A stretch of 32,991 bases of DNA, from contig LCIE01000002.1 of assembly GCA_001000865.1 (NCBI GenBank), forward strand, positions 1 to 32,991, given 5' to 3'. The notes beneath the pieces were generated by a model. It worked only from the letters and a program-made list of their open reading frames with translations. It made no database searches and was not told the DNA's origin. Numbering within the stretch: position 1 is the first letter of the stretch; each line of letters opens with the position of its first letter. Source of the DNA: Candidatus Collierbacteria bacterium GW2011_GWC2_44_18. Lineage in GTDB: Bacteria; Patescibacteriota; Microgenomatia; UBA1400; MFAQ01. The translations under genes were made by a program, and so were the position numbers. Below are positions 16,735-24,904 of this stretch, piece by piece.

Positions 16735-17940
16735 ATGGACACACAAACTCTTTCTGCCCGCACCGAATTTGCCGCCGCTATCAATCAAATCTGTTCCGAA
16801 CGAGGTATTTCTCCTGAGATAGTTCTTAATGCTATCAACGGAGCCTTAGTGGCTTCCTTCAAAAAAGACTACCCGGAGCAAGCTCTCAAGTTCGAAGAGG
16901 ACGAGCTCGTTGTTAGTGCCGACGTCGATTCTGAGAACGGCCAATTTCGGCTTTTTGTCGGCAAGGAAGATGCCAAAAAGAAAGATCTCAAAGAAATTAC
17001 GCCCCCGGGCTTTGGTCGTATTGCCGCTCAGGCAGCCAAACAGGTCATTCTGCAGACTATCAGAGAAGCCGAGCGCGAGGCTGTCTTGGCTGATTATCAG
17101 GAACACATCGGTGAGGTTATGACCGGTATGGTCCAGCGGATGGATGGTCGCAACGTCGTCATCGATCTGGGCCGAGGTCAGGCCGTCATGCCTCCGGAAG
17201 AGCAGGTCCACACCGAGTTTTATCGTCTCAACTCCCGACTCAGCGTCTATCTTAAAGAAATTACCGAAACCATCAAAGGTAAGCAAATTATCGTTTCCCG
17301 AGCTGACGATCGTCTCTTAGCTGGACTCTTCCAGAGAGAGGTACCGGAGGTAAACTCCGGGGCTGTCGTCATCAAAGCTATCGCTCGCGAACCCGGTTCC
17401 CGCTCTAAGGTGGCAGTGGAATCAACCCAAGCTGGTGTTGATCCGGTAGGTTCTTGCGTAGGCCAAAAGGGTGTTCGCGTGCAAGCTGTCATCAATGATC
17501 TAAATAACGAAAAAATCGATATTATCCAGTACGCAGAAGATAAAGATAAGTTCATTAAGTCTGCTTTAGCTCCAGCTGACGGCCTTGATATTTCTTTCGA
17601 TAGCCGGTCTGGTGAAACTACAGTTACTGTTCCTTCTGATCAGCTATCTCTTGCTATTGGGCGAGGTGGCCAAAACGTCAAGCTGGCTGCCAAGCTGACC
17701 GGCAGTAAGCTCCGTATTGTCTCCGAAGCCGCTCCTCCTGAGTCAGCCATCGTGGCGACGGGAACAGAGGAATACGAAATTGACCAGCTTGACCTTGAGA
17801 CCAAAGCCCGAAACATCTTGGTTGAGGCCGGTCTCACTCACATTGAAGACCTCACGGAAGACAAATTGGACTCTGTCAAAGGCATTGGCCCCAAAACACT
17901 TGAGAAAATCAAGGTCCAGCTCGCCTCATACAAAAGCTAA
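16735..17940 (+). CDS. nusA: Transcription termination/antitermination protein NusA
   Basis: 'VVIKAIAREPGSRSKVAVESTQAGVDPVGSCVGQKGVRVQAVINDLNNEKIDIIQYAED', KH domains, C-terminal HhH. Confidence 0.95.
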   Translation: MDTQTLSARTEFAAAINQICSERGISPEIVLNAINGALVASFKKDYPEQALKFEEDELVVSADVDSENGQFRLFVGKEDAKKKDLKEITPPGFGRIAAQAAKQVILQTIREAEREAVLADYQEHIGEVMTGMVQRMDGRNVVIDLGRGQAVMPPEEQVHTEFYRLNSRLSVYLKEITETIKGKQIIVSRADDRLLAGLFQREVPEVNSGAVVIKAIAREPGSRSKVAVESTQAGVDPVGSCVGQKGVRVQAVINDLNNEKIDIIQYAEDKDKFIKSALAPADGLDISFDSRSGETTVTVPSDQLSLAIGRGGQNVKLAAKLTGSKLRIVSEAAPPESAIVATGTEEYEIDQLDLETKARNILVEAGLTHIEDLTEDKLDSVKGIGPKTLEKIKVQLASYKS

Positions 17941-17949
17941 TTAAATAAT

Positions 17950-19374
17950 ATGCGCCCCCCAGTGGTTACTATTCTTGGACACGTCGATCACGGCAAAACT
18001 TCCTTGTTGGATCGTATCCGTCACGCCGAAGTCGCCGCAGGTGAAATCGGAGGTATCACTCAGGCTATCGGGGCTTATCAGATTGAGTACAAAGGCAAGA
18101 AGATCACCTTTATCGATACTCCTGGCCACGCCGCTTTTTCTGCTATGCGTCATCGTGGCGGTCAAGCAGCAGACGTAGCCATCCTTCTCGTCGCCGCCGA
18201 TGATTCCGTCATGCCTCAGACCATCGAATCCATCGAACACATTAAGTCGGCTGGAATTCCTTTTGTGGTTGCAGTCAACAAGGTTGATTTGCCAGGTGTT
18301 AATCCGGACAGAGTCAAGACTGATCTGGCTAATAACGGTGTTTATGTGGAAGGGTATGGCGGTAATGTCCCCCTGGTAAACATTTCCGCCAAGACTGGTA
18401 CTGGCGTCGACGATCTTCTGGAGATCATTCTGCTACTGGCCGAGCTGGAAGAACTCAAGGACAACTCTTCCGAAACTCCTTCAACCGCCTTAGTTATCGA
18501 ATCCTCGCTTCATCCTCAGATCGGGCCTCTAGCCACTCTTTTGGTTAAGAGTGGAACCTTCAAAAAAAACGATAGTCTATTCTTAGTCAAGAAAAATGCC
18601 GGCAAGGTTAGATCGATGATCGATTACACTGGAAAAGCCATCTTGGAAGCAACTCCATCGACTCCATTTCAGGTCATTGGTCTGTCTGATGTTCCTAGTG
18701 TCGGCGACATTGTCTCCAACACCATTATTGTCTCTGTAGGGGCGGACCCCCGCGTCCGCCCGGAATCCTCAAATCCCGACCCAGGCACCCTCACCAACAT
18801 CGAAAAGCCCACCATCCTCCTCAAAGCCGATGTCCAAGGTTCTCTGGAAGCAATCTTGAGTTCTATTCAAGACCAAGTTAATGTGGTCTATTCTTCTGTC
18901 GGCAACATATCTGACTCCGACATTCAAACTGCCTCTTCCGCCCATGCCGAGATACTTGGCTTCAATGTTCGCATCTCAGGCTCTGTCACCAAGTTGGCCG
19001 AAATCGAAAAAGTTAAATTTACCAATTTTCGAATCATTTATCAGCTCTTTGATTATTTAAAGGAACTCCAAGAAAAAAAGACCATTGCCCAAGGACCAAA
19101 AATTATCGAAACCGGACAGGCAACAGTGTTAAAGGTCTTCAATTTCGCGGGGACTATCGTTTACGGCTGTGTTGTCACTTCAGGAAAAATAAAAATTACT
19201 GATAAGATCCAAAATTCAAAAATTTCTTCCTTGCAAGCCAACAAAACAGAAGCCTTGGAGGTCAAAAAAGACCAGGAGTTTGGCCTTACCCTTATTCCTC
19301 CTATAGAGTTCAAACCCGGTGATATAATGACGGCAACTACTACTGAAGTCCTGCCCGCCAGTAAGCAAGCATAA
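17950..19374 (+). CDS. infB: Translation initiation factor IF-2 (no N-terminal domains)
   Basis: Starts at 'MRPPVVTILGHVDHGKTSLLDRIR'; 'GGITQAIGAYQIEYKGKKITFIDTPGHAAFSAMRHRGGQAADVAILLVAADD'; 'ILLKADVQGSLEAI'. Confidence 0.95.
   Translation: MRPPVVTILGHVDHGKTSLLDRIRHAEVAAGEIGGITQAIGAYQIEYKGKKITFIDTPGHAAFSAMRHRGGQAADVAILLVAADDSVMPQTIESIEHIKSAGIPFVVAVNKVDLPGVNPDRVKTDLANNGVYVEGYGGNVPLVNISAKTGTGVDDLLEIILLLAELEELKDNSSETPSTALVIESSLHPQIGPLATLLVKSGTFKKNDSLFLVKKNAGKVRSMIDYTGKAILEATPSTPFQVIGLSDVPSVGDIVSNTIIVSVGADPRVRPESSNPDPGTLTNIEKPTILLKADVQGSLEAILSSIQDQVNVVYSSVGNISDSDIQTASSAHAEILGFNVRISGSVTKLAEIEKVKFTNFRIIYQLFDYLKELQEKKTIAQGPKIIETGQATVLKVFNFAGTIVYGCVVTSGKIKITDKIQNSKISSLQANKTEALEVKKDQEFGLTLIPPIEFKPGDIMTATTTEVLPASKQA
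18737..18765. repeat. Palindromic element inside infB
   Basis: GGGCGGAC-ccccgc-GTCCGCCC (18740-18761), encoding 'GADPRVRP'. Confidence 0.75.
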
Positions 19375-19376
19375 TT

Positions 19377-20318
19377 ATGGAAGATCAAAATCAGTTTTTA
19401 TCGACCAAAAAACTTCTCGAATCCGCTACTTCACTTATAGTTGTTCTTCCCCCTGATCCATCGGAAGATCTGGTCGCCGCTGGTTTAAGTCTCCATTTGA
19501 CACTGCTCTTAATGGGCAAAAAATCTCAAATTGGTTGCGGCAGTGAAGTGAGTGTCGGCCCCAAACTGCACGGAGCCCAGGAAATTACCGATAGTATCGG
19601 CGCCCGAAATCTGGTGATCTCCTTTGATTATCACGAAGACGATCTGGAGAAAGTCGATTACGATGTCCGCCCCGATGGCAAGTTCTACCTAATGATCAAG
19701 CCCAAGGCGAACGCTCCAGTCCCAGATGTGAGCAATGTCAAATACGCTTACTCTGGTGCATCAGCAGATTTGGTAATTACCTTAGGAATTGGTTCTTTAG
19801 AAGAGCTGGGCAAAATCTATGCCGATGAAAAAAATTTTTTGGACGAAGCCAAAATACTTAGTCTCAACATCACACCCAAACCAATTCAGTTCACCAAGAA
19901 TTTACTTCATCAGACTTCAGGTTCTTTTTCCGAACTGGTTGCTCTTCTTATGGATAGAGCTGGTATCAAACCAGACTCCGAAGCGGCCAAGAATCTTCTC
20001 GGTACCATTTACGAGGAAACCAAAGATCTCACGAGCCCTCGTATGACGGCCGATACTTTTTCCACCATCGCTTTTCTCATGCGACATGGTGCCCGCTTAC
20101 CAAACCAACAGGCTTTCGTTCCCCGATTCGCTCAGCCCGCCTTTTTCGAGGCTCCCACTTCTCTCGCCACTCCGGAAGTTATCGAAGAGGATAATCCATC
20201 CGCCGATCAGGAGGATATCCCTCTCCCCCCGGAGGAAAATGCTCCCCCAGCCGAAGCTAGCCAGCCCATTCCCAAAGATTGGACCAAACCCAAGATCTTC
20301 CGCGCCACCGACCTGTAG
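19377..20318 (+). CDS. DHH/NrnA-like protein with apparently degenerate catalytic motifs
   Basis: Overall NrnA-like layout ('LPPDPSEDLVAAGLSLHLTLLLMGK', 'LSLNITPKP...TSGSFSELVALLMDRAG', 'LLGTIYEETKDL...TADTFSTIAFLMRHGA') lacking the DHH motif; located between infB and rpsO. Confidence 0.55.
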   Translation: MEDQNQFLSTKKLLESATSLIVVLPPDPSEDLVAAGLSLHLTLLLMGKKSQIGCGSEVSVGPKLHGAQEITDSIGARNLVISFDYHEDDLEKVDYDVRPDGKFYLMIKPKANAPVPDVSNVKYAYSGASADLVITLGIGSLEELGKIYADEKNFLDEAKILSLNITPKPIQFTKNLLHQTSGSFSELVALLMDRAGIKPDSEAAKNLLGTIYEETKDLTSPRMTADTFSTIAFLMRHGARLPNQQAFVPRFAQPAFFEAPTSLATPEVIEEDNPSADQEDIPLPPEENAPPAEASQPIPKDWTKPKIFRATDL

Positions 20319-20377
20319 ATAGGAATGGTTGTGCCTACTGACAAAACCATCTCCTTCTGCTACAATACCAACTTGAT

Positions 20378-20665
20378 ATGGCTCTAAAACCTGACACCAA
20401 AATAGACATCATTAAGAAGTTCGCCGCCAGCCCCAAGGACACCGGCTCTCCCCGTGTGCAAATTGCCCTTCTTACTTCTCAGATCGAAGAACTGACCGGC
20501 CATCTCAAGGTCCACAAGAAGGACAATCACTCTCGCCGTGGTCTCCTTAAGATTATCAGCAAACGCCGCCGCCTTCTTAACTATGTCAGTAAATCCAACC
20601 CCAAGGATTATCTTGAAATTGCCAAGTCTCTTAAAATTACTAGCCAGTTGCGCTCGGCCGACTAA
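20378..20665 (+). CDS. rpsO: 30S ribosomal protein S15
   Basis: 'SPRVQIALLTSQIEELTGHLKVHKKDNHSRRGLLKIISKRRRLLNYV'. Confidence 0.95.
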   Translation: MALKPDTKIDIIKKFAASPKDTGSPRVQIALLTSQIEELTGHLKVHKKDNHSRRGLLKIISKRRRLLNYVSKSNPKDYLEIAKSLKITSQLRSAD

Positions 20666-20765
20666 TATTTTGAGGAGTAAATAGAGAATATCTTTTTGTT
20701 GGTCTTTTCTGTTTTCTTCTCAAGAACCTGCGGTGGAGCACACATATTCAGAAAGGAAACCGGAT

Positions 20766-22976
20766 ATGACCTATCCATCCGCCACCATTGTCCTCAATGG
20801 TAAAACTATTACTATTGAAACCGGTCGCTTCGGCGCCCAAGCTTCAGGCTCCGTTACTGTCCGTTGTGGCGATACCATCGTCAACGCCGCAGTCGTTGCT
20901 TCCAAAAGAATCAAAGAGGGTATCGACTATTTTCCTTTGTCTCTCGACTATCAGGAGAAGCTTTATGCAGGTGGAGTCATTAGCTCCAGCCGTTTTATCA
21001 AACGTGAAGGTAGGCCTTCCGAGAACGAGATACTTACCGGCCGAGTTATCGACCGTTCTCTTCGTCCCTTATTTGATCAGCGCAGTCGCAACGAAGTCCA
21101 GATTATGGCTTCACCTCTATCTATTGATGGTCAGGAAGAGCCGGAAATCTTGGCTGTTATTGCCGCTTCCGCCGCCGTTTCTATTTCCGATTATCCTTGG
21201 GCCGGACCTGTCGGTGCCGTTCGTCTCGGTATGACTCCTGATGGTCAATACATTGTTAACCCCACTACCGAACAAAAATTAACTTCACCACTTGATCTCG
21301 TCGTCTCTGGACCCAAAGGCGGTATTAGTATGGTCGAAGCGGGAGCCAACGAAGTTACCGAAGAAAAAATGATTGGGGCTCTTAAGTTCGCCCAGGAAAA
21401 TGTAGATATCATTTGTGACGCCATCGAAAAGTTCGCCAAAGAAAACGGTAAGAAAAAACGAACCCTAGTTTTCTCGGAAATTGATCCGGCTGTCACGAAG
21501 ATTGTTAAAGACGAAATCAAAAATATCGATGAGATTTTGGTCAACGAAGCCAAAAAAACCGGCACCCAGATGGCAGAATACACTGCCACCATTGCTCTTG
21601 CTCACCCGGAAATAAATCCCAATCAAATCAACGAAGTTGCAGATGGCATGCTTCGCACCCTAGCCCGCGCCGGGATACTTAATGACAGCAAACGTCCCGA
21701 TGGTCGTGAAATCGAAGAAATCAGAAAAATTAATATCGAAGTTGGTCTTCTACCTCGTACTCATGGCTCCGCTTTCTTCCAAAGAGGGCTGACTCACGTA
21801 CTTTCTGTTGTTACCTTAGCCTCTCCCGCGAGAGAACAGTTGATCGATGGTATGAAAGGTGAATCCACCAAACGTTACATGCATCACTACAACATGCCCG
21901 GCTACGCTTCGGGTGAAGTGGGCAGACCCGGTACCGGTCGCCGAGAAATAGGTCATGGTGCTTTGGCCGAAAGGGCTATCTTCCCCATGTTACCCTCTAC
22001 CGAAGATTTTCCCTACGCCATCCGTGTAGTTTCCGAAGTTATGTCCAGCAACGGTTCTACCTCACAAGCTTCTGTTTGTGGATCCACCTTATCTCTTATG
22101 GACGCTGGAGTTCCTCTCAAGAAACCGGTGGCCGGAGTGGCCATGGGTCTAGTTACGCAAGGTGACAAATATGTAACCCTAACCGATATTAGTGGTCTGG
22201 AAGATCATCTGGGTGATATGGATTTCAAGGTTGCCGGCACGGTTGATGGTATTACCGCCCTCCAAATGGACATTAAAGTCACTGGAGTCAACGCTAATAT
22301 CTTGATCAAAGCCTTAGAGCAGGCCAAGCGTGGCCGTCTCAAACTACTGGATATTATGAACGAAACACTTTCCGCTCCTCGTCCCAAACTATCTCAATAT
22401 GCTCCGAGAATCATGTCTACCAAAGTTCCTCAGCTTAAGATTGGTGAAATTATTGGACCTGGTGGTAAGATGATCCGTCAGATTCAGGAAGACTTCGAAT
22501 GTGAAATCGACATTCAGGAAGATGGCCGTGTTACGGTTACCGGAAAAGATCAGGCGAAAGTTGATGCCGCAGTAGCCTATATAGATTCTATGGTTGCCGA
22601 AGTAGAAGTGGGCAAAACCTATGAAGGCACTGTTGTTCGTATTGAAGCTTTTGGTGCCTTTGTTAACGTCATCCCGGGCAAAGACGGTTTGGTTCACGTC
22701 AGCCAAGTCAGTCCTGAAACCTTCAGATCCATGAAGATGGGGGACAAAGTCACTGTTCGTTGCTATGAAATCGATTCCATGGGCAGAGTTAATCTGACCA
22801 TGCTAGAAGAAGGAGAAACTCCCATACGTGCCGAAAGACCGGCTGGGGGTTCTGGTTTTGGCGGAGGACAACCCTCAGGCGGACGGGGTTTCGGCGGCGG
22901 CGGTGATCGCGGGAACAGTCGTGGTGGTCGACCCGGCGGTCGTCCTTCCTTCTCAAAGTTCCGCGACACCCGCTAA
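20766..22976 (+). CDS. pnp: Polyribonucleotide nucleotidyltransferase (PNPase)
   Basis: 'VIDRSLRPLFDQRSRNEVQIMASPLSIDGQEEPEILAVIAASAAVSISD', KH and S1 domains, RG-rich tail. ORF track begins at a GTG at 20733; the ATG at 20766 after 'agaaaggaaacc' is preferred. Confidence 0.95.
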   Translation: MTYPSATIVLNGKTITIETGRFGAQASGSVTVRCGDTIVNAAVVASKRIKEGIDYFPLSLDYQEKLYAGGVISSSRFIKREGRPSENEILTGRVIDRSLRPLFDQRSRNEVQIMASPLSIDGQEEPEILAVIAASAAVSISDYPWAGPVGAVRLGMTPDGQYIVNPTTEQKLTSPLDLVVSGPKGGISMVEAGANEVTEEKMIGALKFAQENVDIICDAIEKFAKENGKKKRTLVFSEIDPAVTKIVKDEIKNIDEILVNEAKKTGTQMAEYTATIALAHPEINPNQINEVADGMLRTLARAGILNDSKRPDGREIEEIRKINIEVGLLPRTHGSAFFQRGLTHVLSVVTLASPAREQLIDGMKGESTKRYMHHYNMPGYASGEVGRPGTGRREIGHGALAERAIFPMLPSTEDFPYAIRVVSEVMSSNGSTSQASVCGSTLSLMDAGVPLKKPVAGVAMGLVTQGDKYVTLTDISGLEDHLGDMDFKVAGTVDGITALQMDIKVTGVNANILIKALEQAKRGRLKLLDIMNETLSAPRPKLSQYAPRIMSTKVPQLKIGEIIGPGGKMIRQIQEDFECEIDIQEDGRVTVTGKDQAKVDAAVAYIDSMVAEVEVGKTYEGTVVRIEAFGAFVNVIPGKDGLVHVSQVSPETFRSMKMGDKVTVRCYEIDSMGRVNLTMLEEGETPIRAERPAGGSGFGGGQPSGGRGFGGGGDRGNSRGGRPGGRPSFSKFRDTR

Positions 22977-23001
22977 TATTGACGCCTGTAGTCTTATAGT
23001 G

Positions 23002-23038
23002 TAAAATAGACTGAGTACTTTAATTCTTGGTCTATTTT
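23002..23038 (+). promoter_or_regulatory. -10 element overlapping a 9-bp inverted repeat
   Basis: TAAAAT (23002-23007); AAAATAGAC (23003-23011) / GTCTATTTT (23030-23038). Confidence 0.55.
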
Positions 23039-23057
23039 TATACCCTCGGAGGTCAAA

Positions 23058-23570
23058 TTGAAACTCAAGCTCAATCCAGTGAATATCGTGAGTGCGGTCA
23101 TTGTGACGGTGATTGCTGCCGTCGTTGTTGTATTGACAATGACGTTGGGCAGGCAGGAAACCCTTACGGGTTACAATATCGAATTCGCCCTGCGCGATGA
23201 AGGTAGTACCTTTGAAATCGCGTCACTGACAAAGGCTCAGACAGAGAAGGTCGATGCCCAGATAGAGAACCACTCCATCAGCAATTCCGGCGTCTTTGTG
23301 TTCCAGGACTCAAAGGGGACACAATACGTATCGCAGATAAAGTTGTTCGAACACAGTAGTTGGGAGTCGCAATCTTTTGAGGGACCAATCTCCTGGGGCA
23401 AATATACAATAGTCGAAGTTTCCTATGTCGATGTCACCCTCTCATCCGCGAACCCCTTGAAAGTGATCATTGACTACTCCACTCACGACCGTTTTCTTGG
23501 GGTGTGGGTTTGGTTGTTCTGGGTGGTTGTGTTTTGGTTGGGTGGGATTTCCTTATCTATATTCGAGTAA
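23058..23570 (+). CDS. Orphan membrane protein of unknown function
   Basis: TTG start after GGAGGT-caaa; TM helices at both ends ('IVSAVIVTVIAAVVVVLTMTL' and 'VWVWLFWVVVFWLGGISL'). Confidence 0.7.
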   Translation: MKLKLNPVNIVSAVIVTVIAAVVVVLTMTLGRQETLTGYNIEFALRDEGSTFEIASLTKAQTEKVDAQIENHSISNSGVFVFQDSKGTQYVSQIKLFEHSSWESQSFEGPISWGKYTIVEVSYVDVTLSSANPLKVIIDYSTHDRFLGVWVWLFWVVVFWLGGISLSIFE

Positions 23571-23621
23571 CAATCTTTCTCTTTTATTGTCCATGACAAT
23601 TTGGATATAGTGTTTCTCATG

Positions 23622-23646
23622 CCGCTCCTTCGGGGGCGGTTTTTTT
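23622..23646 (+). terminator. Intrinsic terminator with UUCG tetraloop
   Basis: CCGCTCC-TTCG-GGGGCGG then TTTTTTT. Confidence 0.88.
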
Positions 23647-23662
23647 GATAGAATGAATCTAG

Positions 23663-24736
23663 ATGGATAATCCTGCCCCTACATCAGACGCCAATTCAAT
23701 CGCTCGACGTGATCTCGACCTTCTCAACAAAAAACTTGAAGGTGTGGAGATGCCTCCCGAGCTCAAAGAGAAAGCTCTCGACATGGTGGCGCGTTTGGAG
23801 CGCATGTTTACCCAGGGTTTCTATTCAGAGGAGTTTGAAAAAGTTTCTCACTATATCGATTGGATCATCAAAATTCCTTGGGTCAAGAGAGTTGATCGAG
23901 CCATAGATCTGGTCGCCATCAAAGAAACCATGGACAAAAGCCATTACGGCATGGACTCGGTCAAAGAAAGAATTATCGAATATATGTCGGTACTTAAGCT
24001 CCGTGCCAGCCGAAACCTTGGTGCGGCTCGAGCTCCCATCATTTGTCTCGTCGGTCTCGTCGGTACCGGAAAAACTACCTTTGCCTATGCTTTATCGGAG
24101 GCTCTCGGTCGCCCCATTGCTCGTATTCCCTTTGGAGGTTTAGGGTCAGCGAGAGACTTACGTGGTGAGTCTCGTCTGCATATCGAAGCCGAACCAGGTT
24201 ACGTTGCCCGTGCTCTTTGTGATTCGGGTGTCAAAAACCCCATAATTCTCCTCGACGAAATTGACCGTGTTACCGAAGAAGCTCGTATGGATATCATGGG
24301 TGTGCTAGTGGAGCTACTCGATCCGAGTCAAAACAATCGCTTCTTGGATCATTTTATCGATTACCCGGTCGACCTTTCCGAAGTTATGTTTATCGCGACC
24401 GCTAACAACACTGGTAATTTGGCCACTGCCGTCATGGACCGTCTTGAGCCAATAATGATGCCTTCTTATACGGACGAAGAAAAGATGCATATCGCCCAGA
24501 GCTATCTCTTCCCCAAGGCCCTCGAAGCGGCAGGCATGGATCCGGCTACCATTACCGTCGACCTCACACTTTGGCCCACTATCATTCGCCCACTAGGTTA
24601 TGACGCCGGTATCCGTACCCTCAACCGCACTATCGAAGGCATTGTGCGTAAAGTAGCCATGATGGTCGTCACTGGGCAAGCCAAAACGGTCTACCTGACC
24701 CCGGACAACATCAAATCCTTCCTCCCCAAATGGTAA
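23663..24736 (+). CDS. Lon-like AAA+ ATPase lacking the N-terminal LON domain and the C-terminal S16 protease domain
   Basis: 'PPELKEKALDMVARLERM...YIDWIIKIPWVKR', 'HYGMDSVKERIIEYMSVLKL', Walker A 'GLVGTGKTT', Walker B 'ILLDEIDR', 'LVELLDPSQNNRFLDHFIDYPVDLSEVMFIATANN', ending at the sensor-2 domain 'YLTPDNIKSFLPKW*'. Confidence 0.9.
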   Translation: MDNPAPTSDANSIARRDLDLLNKKLEGVEMPPELKEKALDMVARLERMFTQGFYSEEFEKVSHYIDWIIKIPWVKRVDRAIDLVAIKETMDKSHYGMDSVKERIIEYMSVLKLRASRNLGAARAPIICLVGLVGTGKTTFAYALSEALGRPIARIPFGGLGSARDLRGESRLHIEAEPGYVARALCDSGVKNPIILLDEIDRVTEEARMDIMGVLVELLDPSQNNRFLDHFIDYPVDLSEVMFIATANNTGNLATAVMDRLEPIMMPSYTDEEKMHIAQSYLFPKALEAAGMDPATITVDLTLWPTIIRPLGYDAGIRTLNRTIEGIVRKVAMMVVTGQAKTVYLTPDNIKSFLPKW

Positions 24737-24797
24737 TCTTGTCACTCTGAGCAGAGTGAGGCTTGTTGATCCCCGCAGGGGAGAATCTCACTCCACC

Positions 24798-24855
24798 CCG
24801 TCATTGCGAGTCTCGTACTCAGAGCCCTGCCTGCCGGCAGGCAGGTGTGGCAATC
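24798..24855. repeat. 58-nt dispersed repeat, second copy of 15003-15060
   Basis: ccgtcattgcgagtctcgtactcagagccctgcctgccggcaggcaggtgtggcaatc; one mismatch to 15003-15060 by eye. Confidence 0.88.
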
Positions 24856-24904
24856 CATCCCTTCTGGATCGCCACGTCACAATATCTCCTCACGATGACG
24901 ATTT

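Noticed and set aside
16846-17286. Minus-strand ORF of 146 aa antisense to nusA
   Set aside because: Shadow ORF of a well-supported gene; no RBS or domain evidence.
20788-21592. ORFs of 148 aa (+) and 115 aa (-) overlapping pnp
   Set aside because: Out-of-frame or antisense to PNPase, which is unambiguous.
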